Of a DNA stretch of 55,130 nucleotides, positions 49,361 to 55,130 are shown one piece after another. Origin of the DNA: a virus; IMG/VR virus record IMGVR_UViG_3300005613_000080, positions 1 to 55,130 of that record, one strand, 5' to 3'. The notes under the pieces were generated by a model, which saw nothing but the letters and a program-made list of their open reading frames with translations, was not told the DNA's origin and ran no database searches. A program made the translations under genes and the position numbers. Each line of letters opens with the position of its first letter. Within the stretch, counting starts at the first letter, position 1.

Positions 49361-49813
49361 TCACGCCTCCTCGACGACCAGAGCCCCGGCGTTGAACTGA
49401 GGAGTGATCCCCGTCGAAACCGCAAGCGAAGCAGACAGCGTTCCGTAGTAAAGCATCTCCCCAGCAGCCGTGCCCGCTGAACTCTTGCAGATGGCGAAGT
49501 GACTGATCGTTGCCGATCCACCAGTGCATTGGGGGAAGGTAATCGCGGCAGCGTTCTCCACTTGCGTCGGAGCCGTACCACTGACCGTCCAGGCACCGGA
49601 GGTACGCGCAACCGCGACACGGGCGTAGCTGCTATAGGTCGTCTCGTTCGTGAAACTAGCCGCCTCACCAGGATCAGCGGTGAACAGCGCGATGTAAATC
49701 GAGCCAGCGGAAGTGGACCCCTGAACTCCAGTCACATCGCCCAGGTTGGCGATGTTGTCGTTGTTGAAGATCAGGGACAGAACGGCGTCCTCGAAGTCAT
49801 TAGTCTTGCTCAT
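49361..49813 (-). CDS. Phage structural protein (head-fibre associated)
   Basis: The 150-residue protein has the pattern IYIALFTADPGEAASFTNETTYSSYARVAVART, found in many phage fibre-associated or virion proteins encoded beside portal genes, and a Ser/Thr/Ala-rich C-terminus. It overlaps the portal gene by 14 bp and precedes the long fibre gene. It may form part of the same fibre complex. Confidence 0.65.
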   Translation of the reverse strand: MSKTNDFEDAVLSLIFNNDNIANLGDVTGVQGSTSAGSIYIALFTADPGEAASFTNETTYSSYARVAVARTSGAWTVSGTAPTQVENAAAITFPQCTGGSATISHFAICKSSAGTAAGEMLYYGTLSASLAVSTGITPQFNAGALVVEEA

Positions 49814-51254
49814 CTGTATCCGTGGAAGTCGGTTGCGACTCGGTTATTTCGGCATCCATCGGATCGTCCGTGCCCAGTGCAGCGTCCATATCCGAAGCGA
49901 TCTCAATCGGGCGCGTCAGACCCATCAGGTCACGCACCTCGAAGATTGCAGGGTCATCAGGAGCCAGCACCGCACCAGCTCGCGCCATCTGCTCCAGGCT
50001 CGTCGTGACTTCCTCGACGCTACGGTACTGGAGCTTGTCCGTCTTCACTGTCGGCCTGAGCTTCATATCCCAGCCGTTCAGCTCGAAGATGCGATTCACA
50101 TAATCAGCGGCAAACGCCTCGGCCAGCTCATGCAGCGTCGAGTCGATGATCAGCGCGAAGTTGTGCGACTTCTCCTTCGCCATCGCGAACGAGCCCACCC
50201 CGTTGTCACCCAGGAGTAGCTGCTCGACACCCAGCACACGAGCAATCTCGCGGTTCAAGCGATCCACCGTCCTGGCGATCTCTGCCTGCGTGCTCGACGA
50301 CGCCTTCAGCAGCTCCATGTCCCACTGCTTCGCGTTCGAGGGCCGCTGCGCCTCGTCCTGCGTCTCATACGTCATCGAGTCGAGCAGCAAACCCAGCTTC
50401 GGGTTGCGAATGTGCGACTCCATGAACGTCTTGAGCGGCTGGAGCGTCGCAGCCTTTTGCGCCTCCGACATATCGCCGTTCCGCACAGCTCGATCCAGTT
50501 CAGCCAGCGGAGCACGAGCCAGCGGAATACCTCGCAGATCGCTCTCAAAGCCATAGCCCTCAAGCTGCTCATATCGCTTGAGGCGGCGGCATGACTCCGC
50601 GACGTGCCGGAACAACCCCAGCCCCTCGGGACTGTCGTTCAGGCTGTCATCGACGACATAGATCAACTTCGGTCGCGGCAGGTAGATTTCCGAGTAGTCC
50701 TGCGGACTGCGCTGAAGTACGCCCAGCAGCGTACCGTCAGCAGCCACATCCCACTTCTCAATCGTCTGCTGAGGACGAGGAGCGATGTCCAACAGGCCCA
50801 GGGAGCCATCATCCCGACGCTTCGCCGTCCACTCCTGGATGCTGAACCCGTAAAAGCGGTACATGGCCGCACGACGCACCACACGACGCCACGGCGTCAT
50901 CATGTCCGTCGTCATGTCGGCAAGCAGCTCGGCGTACTCCTCGCCCTGCGGCCCTCCATTTTGCGGAGGCTCGAACTTCCAGCCCGGCTTCGCGACAAGG
51001 TTCAGGAAGTACCGGACGCCCGCCGCGACAATGCTGACGTTCGCCAGCATGTTCGAGTACGTCTCGTACTTCTTGCGACCCTGGAGGTCAGAGTCCCGCT
51101 CCTTCTCCTCGACGTACCCGCCGATGATCGCCGTGCCGGGTGCGCCTGCCGTGACGGTCGGAGGGTACTTACGGCGGGATCGCTCGATACCGCGATCACG
51201 GTACGAGGCGGCGCGCTTGGTGTCGTAGACACCCGCTCCAAAAGTTTCACTCAT
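49800..51254 (-). CDS. Portal protein (DUF935-like)
   Basis: The 484-residue protein has the Mu gp29/DUF935 portal pattern: MYRFYGFSIQEWTAKRR, LDIAPRPQQTIEKWDVAADG, LPRPKLIYVVDDS, and a helix ending REIARVLGVEQLLLGDNGVGSFAMAKEKSH. Twelve copies form the ring through which DNA enters the head and to which the tail connectors bind. It follows terL, overlapping by 4 bp (ATGA). The C-terminus is acidic and disordered. Confidence 0.92.
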   Translation of the reverse strand: MSETFGAGVYDTKRAASYRDRGIERSRRKYPPTVTAGAPGTAIIGGYVEEKERDSDLQGRKKYETYSNMLANVSIVAAGVRYFLNLVAKPGWKFEPPQNGGPQGEEYAELLADMTTDMMTPWRRVVRRAAMYRFYGFSIQEWTAKRRDDGSLGLLDIAPRPQQTIEKWDVAADGTLLGVLQRSPQDYSEIYLPRPKLIYVVDDSLNDSPEGLGLFRHVAESCRRLKRYEQLEGYGFESDLRGIPLARAPLAELDRAVRNGDMSEAQKAATLQPLKTFMESHIRNPKLGLLLDSMTYETQDEAQRPSNAKQWDMELLKASSSTQAEIARTVDRLNREIARVLGVEQLLLGDNGVGSFAMAKEKSHNFALIIDSTLHELAEAFAADYVNRIFELNGWDMKLRPTVKTDKLQYRSVEEVTTSLEQMARAGAVLAPDDPAIFEVRDLMGLTRPIEIASDMDAALGTDDPMDAEITESQPTSTDTDEQD

Positions 51255-52762
51255 CCGATTGTCTCCGGCCTAGCAGCCAGGGTGCGCGAACGCCGACGAA
51301 TCAGCTTGCTGTACGCCCGACTCGCGGCATCGACCTGATCCTTGAATCGACCATTAGGGAAGTTCTCAACCTCAGCCAAGAATGCTCCATTCCAAGGAGC
51401 ACGCACAAGGTAGATACTACCCGCTTCTACTTGCGATGCAAATGGACGAGCACGATCCTCTTTGGATCCAGATTCAGGGCTGAACGTGAAGTTGTAGCCG
51501 TCCAACAGAGCCGCAAAATGAGCCATCTGGCTCTTGCCCGCCTGCCCCGGATCCTGCGGGAAATCCTGCACGCAGTTGCGCCCGTCCCTGTCGGCTGCTT
51601 CCTTGATCTTTTGATCAACCTGATGAGCACTCCACTGCCCACGGGATACGTCTTCGATGTAATACGAAACCTTGTCTCCCTGCTCCACGCGCTTCATCCG
51701 AAGGCCCACCGTGTATGCGGCACGCCCATCCCGCGTGGCCGCGAGGTCCCACCCCCTGACCGTGACCCCTCCTCCGGGCACGTCGGCAGGCTCGATCAAC
51801 TGGAAATCATCTCGCTTGAACATCCCGCCCTCGCGGGGCGCGGGCCGCTGCTGGAGCTGACCCGCGACGGCATAGTCCCCGCCCACTGACCGGAACGTCT
51901 TTTCCAGCGCCGTGACCGCCTTCTCCGGGAACCTGTCCGGCCACAGCAGCTCGCCCTCCTCGCTTCGCCAGTCCTCGAAGCCCAAGCTCGTCTTGGACCG
52001 ATAGGGATGCTCCGGCTCGTACCGCATCGGCAAGCACAGGTGCTCCCAGTCGTCCGCCAAGTTCTCGCAGATGTGCCCCGCCACGTCGGCCTCATGCACT
52101 CTCTGCATAATCAGGACCATCGCCGACTTCTCCTGATCGTTCACACGAGTCGGCAACGTCTCGCCAAACCACATAACAGCGGCGGTCCTCTTCGCCTCGG
52201 ACTCGCCCTCCCTGACGTTGTGAGGGTCGTCGATGATGATGAAGTCGCCGCGCTCTCCCGTACCAACGCCTCCGATTGACGTTGCCAGCTTGAAGCCCGT
52301 TGCGCTGTTGCCCAGCTTTTCCTTTCCCCATTCCTTCGCGTCGGGCTGGAAGACATGACCCCAATGCCTCTGGAACCGATCCGACTCGATCAACTTCCGC
52401 ATCTTCGAGTTGTCACGGATCGTCAGGTCTTCCGAGTATGCGAACGCCACGAACCGCGCCCACGGCTTGTGGATCCACGTCCACGTCGGCCAGAACACAC
52501 TCGTCGTCAGCGACTTCATGCAGCCGGGCGGCACGTTGATGTTGATGCGGGTGATGTCCCCCCGCGTCACCGCCTCCAGATGCTCGCACAGCACCTCGAC
52601 CACTCGCCCACGCTTGAACTCGCGGCCCGGCTCCAGCTCGGACCACATGAACTCGACGAACTCGATCAAAGAGTTCTCGGCACGCTTGGCGCGAACCTTC
52701 TCAAGCACCGCATCGGGATCTGACAGCCCAGCAGCAGCGAGCTTCTTGAGAAGGTCCGTCAT
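51251..52762 (-). CDS. terL: Terminase large subunit
   Basis: The 503-residue motor has Walker A VPPGCMKS (77-84), Walker B FIIIDDPH (174-181) with Asp178/Asp179, and an RNase H-like nuclease with GWDLAAT, FPQDPGQAGKS and a closing DQVDAASRA, the three metal-binding positions. It packages DNA into the prohead with TerS and the portal. Order terS-zinc protein-terL-portal is standard except for the zinc protein. Confidence 0.95.
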   Translation of the reverse strand: MTDLLKKLAAAGLSDPDAVLEKVRAKRAENSLIEFVEFMWSELEPGREFKRGRVVEVLCEHLEAVTRGDITRININVPPGCMKSLTTSVFWPTWTWIHKPWARFVAFAYSEDLTIRDNSKMRKLIESDRFQRHWGHVFQPDAKEWGKEKLGNSATGFKLATSIGGVGTGERGDFIIIDDPHNVREGESEAKRTAAVMWFGETLPTRVNDQEKSAMVLIMQRVHEADVAGHICENLADDWEHLCLPMRYEPEHPYRSKTSLGFEDWRSEEGELLWPDRFPEKAVTALEKTFRSVGGDYAVAGQLQQRPAPREGGMFKRDDFQLIEPADVPGGGVTVRGWDLAATRDGRAAYTVGLRMKRVEQGDKVSYYIEDVSRGQWSAHQVDQKIKEAADRDGRNCVQDFPQDPGQAGKSQMAHFAALLDGYNFTFSPESGSKEDRARPFASQVEAGSIYLVRAPWNGAFLAEVENFPNGRFKDQVDAASRAYSKLIRRRSRTLAARPETIG

Positions 52763-52993
52763 TCACTCCTCCTCTCCGTACATCACTCCGCGATGCTCGG
52801 GCCATCCACGATCAAAAGCATCAACAACACACATAGCGCAACAATAGATACCACTAAGGCGGTCAATGTCGAAAACGGAGGTGTCTGCTTCTTCAATATC
52901 TGAAAGAAGCGTGCTGTAGTCACTGACCGTCACAAAATGGCGTGGGTCGATGATTGACCCACACTCAGGGCACGTCGGTCTCGGATCCTCCAC
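52763..52993 (-). CDS. Small zinc-finger protein between terS and terL
   Basis: The 76-residue product begins at GTG 52993 with a good AGGAGAGG site; the frame extends further upstream inside terS. It has CPEC near residue 8 and CCAMC near 50, giving a CxxC...CxxC zinc site, with an acidic loop between (SDIEEADTSVFDIDR). It overlaps the end of terS by 29 bp and ends one base before the terL start. Possibly an adaptor in packaging or a regulator. Confidence 0.55.
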   Translation of the reverse strand: MEDPRPTCPECGSIIDPRHFVTVSDYSTLLSDIEEADTSVFDIDRLSGIYCCAMCVVDAFDRGWPEHRGVMYGEEE

Positions 52994-53576
52994 CCTCTTT
53001 CCTCTCCTTGACCTTCTCCAGAAACGACTGGAGCTGCTCAAGCTCATCAGGGGTGAGATCCGAAAGGTCGCCAAAGCCCTGGTCGTCCTGCACGTTCTGG
53101 ACGATCTGCTTGTCAGCGAACTCGGGAAGATGGGCTTTCAGTAGTGAATGAAGAAGCGAATCTGAGTATCGCCTCACTTTCGCCGGAACAAGACGCTGCT
53201 CCGGTTCCGGCAAGTGCTCGTCCTCGGGATGGATGTCCAGCGCACGGCGGCCTCGGCTGAAGATGGGCTCGTCAATGCCCTGCACGCCCCGGCGCACCGC
53301 CTCCGACACCAGCGACTCGCGGAAGTAGAGCATCGCCTCCTCGAACTCCCGCTTGAAGTCCGGATCGTCCTTCAGATGTCGCTCGACTGTACCTCGGTGA
53401 ACACCGATCTTGACGTTGGCAACAGCACGGCGACCTGTCTTACGAATGATCTCCAGCCACTCGGCCTGCCTCTTTTGATCAAAGGGGATGCCTAGACAGC
53501 CCGATACGTTGGGGCCTTTTTCGCCCGCGTGGCGATTAGGGCCGCGAGCGCCTTCGGAACCGTGAAGCATTCCCAT
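52965..53576 (-). CDS. terS: Terminase small subunit
   Basis: The 203-residue protein has an N-terminal HTH (IRKTGRRAVANVKIGVHRGTVERHL), a helical oligomerisation region (FKREFEEAMLYFRESLVSEAV), and a C-terminal acidic coiled part (DLTPDELEQLQSFLEKVKERKEGG). This is the small terminase layout. It selects the packaging site (pac/cos), which usually lies close to this gene. Start ATG 53576; a second ATG is at 53570. No clear ribosome-binding site is seen. Confidence 0.85.
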   Translation of the reverse strand: MGMLHGSEGARGPNRHAGEKGPNVSGCLGIPFDQKRQAEWLEIIRKTGRRAVANVKIGVHRGTVERHLKDDPDFKREFEEAMLYFRESLVSEAVRRGVQGIDEPIFSRGRRALDIHPEDEHLPEPEQRLVPAKVRRYSDSLLHSLLKAHLPEFADKQIVQNVQDDQGFGDLSDLTPDELEQLQSFLEKVKERKEGGGSETDVP

Positions 53577-53607
53577 TGGTCTGGACGGTCTCTTCGTGCG
53601 ATGTTAT

Positions 53608-53683
53608 CCTGCGTTCGAGCAGGAGGTGACTTTTATCCGGGTGGGTGAAAGGCCCACGTTGGGGGGGAGCTTTATAGCTCCCC
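53608..53683. promoter_or_regulatory. Three hairpins between terS and recombinase
   Basis: CCTGC (53608-53612) pairs with GCAGG (53619-53623). GTGGG (53641-53645) pairs with CCCAC (53653-53657) around TGAAAGG, a relative of the terminator at 20937-20963 with one compensating base pair, on the opposite strand. GGGGAGC (53664-53670) pairs with GCTCCCC (53677-53683) around TTTATA. None has a strong U-tract, though TCTTCT follows the last on the plus strand. They may be terminator or packaging elements. Confidence 0.5.
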
Positions 53684-53700
53684 TCTTCTAACGGCGCAGT

Positions 53701-54357
53701 TTACTTGCTACCTGCACGGCGTGCAAGTCGGCGCACCATAGCGGCTTGCCAGGGACCTCCCAGGTGGGTCTTGTACCCCTCCTTGTCCATGCGCTCTGCA
53801 ATCTTGCGGTAGGTCATCCCCCTGTCCCGTAGCTCCGCTGCTCGCTCCGCAACCTGATCGGAATACACCGGGTAGCGGCTGAATCGCTTTCCCTCTGCCC
53901 GGAGCTGGGAGAGGGCCATCCGCGTCCGCTCGCTGATCTGGTCCCGCTCGAACTCTGCCAGGACCGCCAGCATACGGAAGACCATCTTGCCCGCAGCCGT
54001 CGTCGTGTCGATCTTCTCCGACAGCGACACCAGCTCGCACTTGGCCTTCTCCAGCTTCTCGGCCAACCACAGCGTGTGCTTCGTCGAGCGGGACAGGCGA
54101 GAGAGACTGTAAATGACAAGTGCGGCATCCTTGGTCTTCCCGACCTTCTCCAGCGCCTCCAGCAGCGCAGGACGGGTCGAGAGCTTCGTACCTGAGATGC
54201 CCCTGTCCTCGTAGAAGTGGACCTCGGCCTCGGGCGCGTTCAGTGAGACCCAGGCGCGGATCTTCTTCCGCTGGGCGCTCAGGCTGATGCCCTCGCGGGC
54301 CTGCTCCTCGGTCGAGACTCTCAGATAGGCGATGACGTGCTTGATGTGTGTGTCCAT
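53701..54357 (-). CDS. Small serine recombinase (resolvase/invertase type)
   Basis: The 218-residue protein has catalytic Ser15 in AYLRVSTEEQ, further conserved region LVIYSLSRLSRS with the essential arginines, the helix AEFERDQISERTRMAL (E-helix), and a short C-terminal DNA-binding tail with HTH residues YRKIAERMDKEG. At this size it is a resolvase/invertase, not a large serine integrase. It could mediate integration, inversion or dimer resolution. ATG 54357 is chosen because the first residues then match the family; longer frame is open to 54405. Half-site repeats lie just upstream. Confidence 0.88.
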   Translation of the reverse strand: MDTHIKHVIAYLRVSTEEQAREGISLSAQRKKIRAWVSLNAPEAEVHFYEDRGISGTKLSTRPALLEALEKVGKTKDAALVIYSLSRLSRSTKHTLWLAEKLEKAKCELVSLSEKIDTTTAAGKMVFRMLAVLAEFERDQISERTRMALSQLRAEGKRFSRYPVYSDQVAERAAELRDRGMTYRKIAERMDKEGYKTHLGGPWQAAMVRRLARRAGSK

Positions 54358-54405
54358 GTGTGTAACCGTAGACACAGTTGTGTCCAAGGTCAAGGGAGCG
54401 GACAC
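54347..54405. promoter_or_regulatory. GGACAC/GTGTCC half-site cluster with palindrome
   Basis: GACACAGTTGTGTC (54371-54384) is a perfect palindrome. More half-sites, GTGTCC (54350-54355), TGTGTCC (54379-54385) and GGACAC (54400-54405), surround it, overlapping the recombinase start. On the minus strand TTGACC followed 17 bases later by TACGGT could be a weak promoter with the palindrome in its spacer. It could be an operator or the recombination site of the adjacent recombinase. Confidence 0.5.
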
Positions 54406-54649
54406 GATTTCTTGGGCGGGGTCGGGGCGGCGGCCCAGGTCGGGGCGAGGGCGAAATCAGGGGTTTGGAGGGTGATTCCTCACCGGGTTGCCCAGGGTAG
54501 TGAGCTGTGAGTGAGGGATAGTGAAAAACTAAGTGCTTGTACGAGGCGGAGTTGCGTCGATTTTCACTGGCTCACAACCTCACCGCCTGAAAACACATTT
54601 CCCCAGACTACAGAGGTACACACAGTACATAGGGTATATGTAGGGTCTG

Positions 54650-54683
54650 TATAATATATATATTATAGTAGTGAGGTAGTGAG
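54650..54683. repeat. AT palindrome plus tandem GTAGTGAG (origin-like)
   Basis: TATAATATATATATTATA (54650-54667) is a perfect 18-bp palindrome in an otherwise GC-rich genome. It is immediately followed by GTAGTGAG twice in tandem (54668-54683). A third copy of GTAGTGAG is at 54497-54504. AT-rich unwinding sequence beside short repeats is the layout of replication origins with iteron-like binding sites. This is inference. Confidence 0.5.
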
Positions 54684-54981
54684 AATAGATATAGGTGTGC
54701 CAGAAATAAGGACTTACGACTCACCACCCGTTTCTGAGGATGTGGTGATGGGGTGGTGATGTGGGGCGGGGGTGGTGAGGATCGGGGTTCTAGGGGCCGC
54801 CAGGGCCGTTTTGGGCCTCATTGGGCAGACGGGGTGATCTGGGTGGTACGATTGTGCAAAGTACCTGTGGCTGAGAATGTGGGTAAGATGGTGCAAAGTA
54901 GGTCGGGGCCAGGATGGGGCAGATTTTGTCGGGGTGACAAAGGAACCCCTCCGAGGGGTCGGGGTCTTACGATTCTGAGCT

Positions 54982-55025
54982 GCCGACCCAATGCGACATC
55001 CTAGCCGACCGAATGCGACATCCTA
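54982..55025. repeat. 22-bp tandem repeat (two copies)
   Basis: Two adjacent copies of a 22-base unit (54982-55003 and 55004-55025) differ at one base, GCCGACC(C/G)AATGCGACATCCTA. They are the only tight tandem repeats of this length outside coding sequence. They could be protein-binding sites near the packaging or attachment region. Confidence 0.6.
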
Positions 55026-55130
55026 TCGGCCCTCCTGGAGCCTCTCTCCGGCTCTCCACGGGCTCCGGAGCCTCCTCCGTGGGCTCTCCTCCGTCCCGCT
55101 TGTGGACGGGCTCTCGCGGGCTCCTGGAGC

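Larger units (their letters stand above)
54358..55130. other. Large non-coding region at right end
   Basis: About 770 bp contain no convincing gene. The region holds the half-site cluster, an AT-rich palindrome with tandem GTAGTGAG (54650-54683), 10-bp direct repeats GTGCAAAGTA (54854-54863, 54891-54900), a 22-bp tandem repeat (54982-55025), and a GC-rich block of GGCTC/GAGCC repeats, including the palindrome GGCTCCGGAGCC (55061-55072), to the end. This suits an origin, packaging or attachment region. Confidence 0.55.

Noticed and set aside
53608-53623. T-arm-like sequence GTTCGA, possible tRNA fragment or attachment site
   Set aside because: No matching acceptor stem or anticodon arm is found on either strand; it is simply a 5-bp hairpin.
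53701-54357. Large serine integrase of the phiC31 type
   Set aside because: The protein has only 218 residues and lacks the zinc ribbon and coiled-coil domains of large integrases.
54650-54667. TATAAT boxes as a strong sigma-70 promoter
   Set aside because: The palindrome gives TATAAT on both strands but no recognisable -35 box at 16-18 bases on either side.
54714-55004. Short open frames in both strands of the right-end region
   Set aside because: They have biased, low-complexity composition (Gly/Trp/Arg or His/Thr/Pro), no ribosome-binding sites, and overlap repeats.

Overview
The window is almost entirely one tailed double-stranded DNA bacteriophage (Caudoviricetes) with a long, flexible, probably non-contractile (siphovirus-like) tail. 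The evidence is a complete morphogenesis set (small and large terminase, portal, minor head protein, prohead protease and scaffold, major capsid, connectors, tail tube, tail chaperones, tape measure, distal tail proteins) and no sheath or baseplate-wedge gene. The DNA is GC-rich and free of ribosomal, tRNA or host housekeeping genes. A GC-rich bacterial host is likely, but the sequence does not identify it. Nearly every gene lies on the minus strand, and most neighbours overlap by 1, 4 or 8 bases (TGATG, ATGA, TAATG), so the genome reads as a few very long translationally coupled operons transcribed from high to low coordinates.

Layout in the direction of transcription. (1) 55130-54358 is a 770-bp non-coding region with tandem repeats, an 18-bp AT palindrome next to an 8-bp tandem repeat, and palindromic half-sites in front of a small serine recombinase (53701-54357). 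(2) 53576-37869 is packaging and head: terS, a zinc-finger protein, terL, portal, fibres, connectors, protease/scaffold with a probable nested start, decoration protein, major capsid, neck proteins and tail tube. (3) 37806-24724 is the tail: chaperones G and GT, which appear to need a +1 frameshift at TCC-TGA-C, then tape measure, distal tail proteins, a tip protein and a membrane protein. It closes at a terminator-like hairpin. (4) 24611-10153 is replication, nucleotide and DNA modification: SNF2-type helicase, Dam-like methylase, a Mom-like acetyltransferase-fold protein beside a fragment that looks like the C-terminus of QueC, RecD/Dda-type helicase, class II (B12-dependent) ribonucleotide reductase, HD deoxynucleotidase, family A DNA polymerase, dCTP deaminase, nuclease and primase-helicase. 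(5) 10149-275 is a chain of mostly small accessory genes: clamp-like protein, metallophosphoesterase, ClpP-like protease, GGDEF protein, dNMP kinase, holin-like and lipoprotein genes, SSB, a 22-unit pentapeptide-repeat protein, zinc-ribbon proteins and a candidate lysis group. It ends at two hairpins that face the tail of a gene on the plus strand (1-159).

Together the genes describe a phage that builds its own replisome, reshapes the dNTP pool (RNR, dCTP deaminase, deoxynucleotidase, dNMP kinase), probably modifies its DNA, and carries possible host-takeover functions (GGDEF, ClpP, pentapeptide repeats). The polymerase has Leu at the position equivalent to E. coli Phe762 and a serine recombinase is present, both compatible with a temperate or slow lifestyle. 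No repressor or large integrase is visible. The strongest candidates for new biology are the GGDEF gene, the Mom-like/QueC-like pair, the GT frameshift, the repeat-rich head fibre, and the structured intergenic regions.
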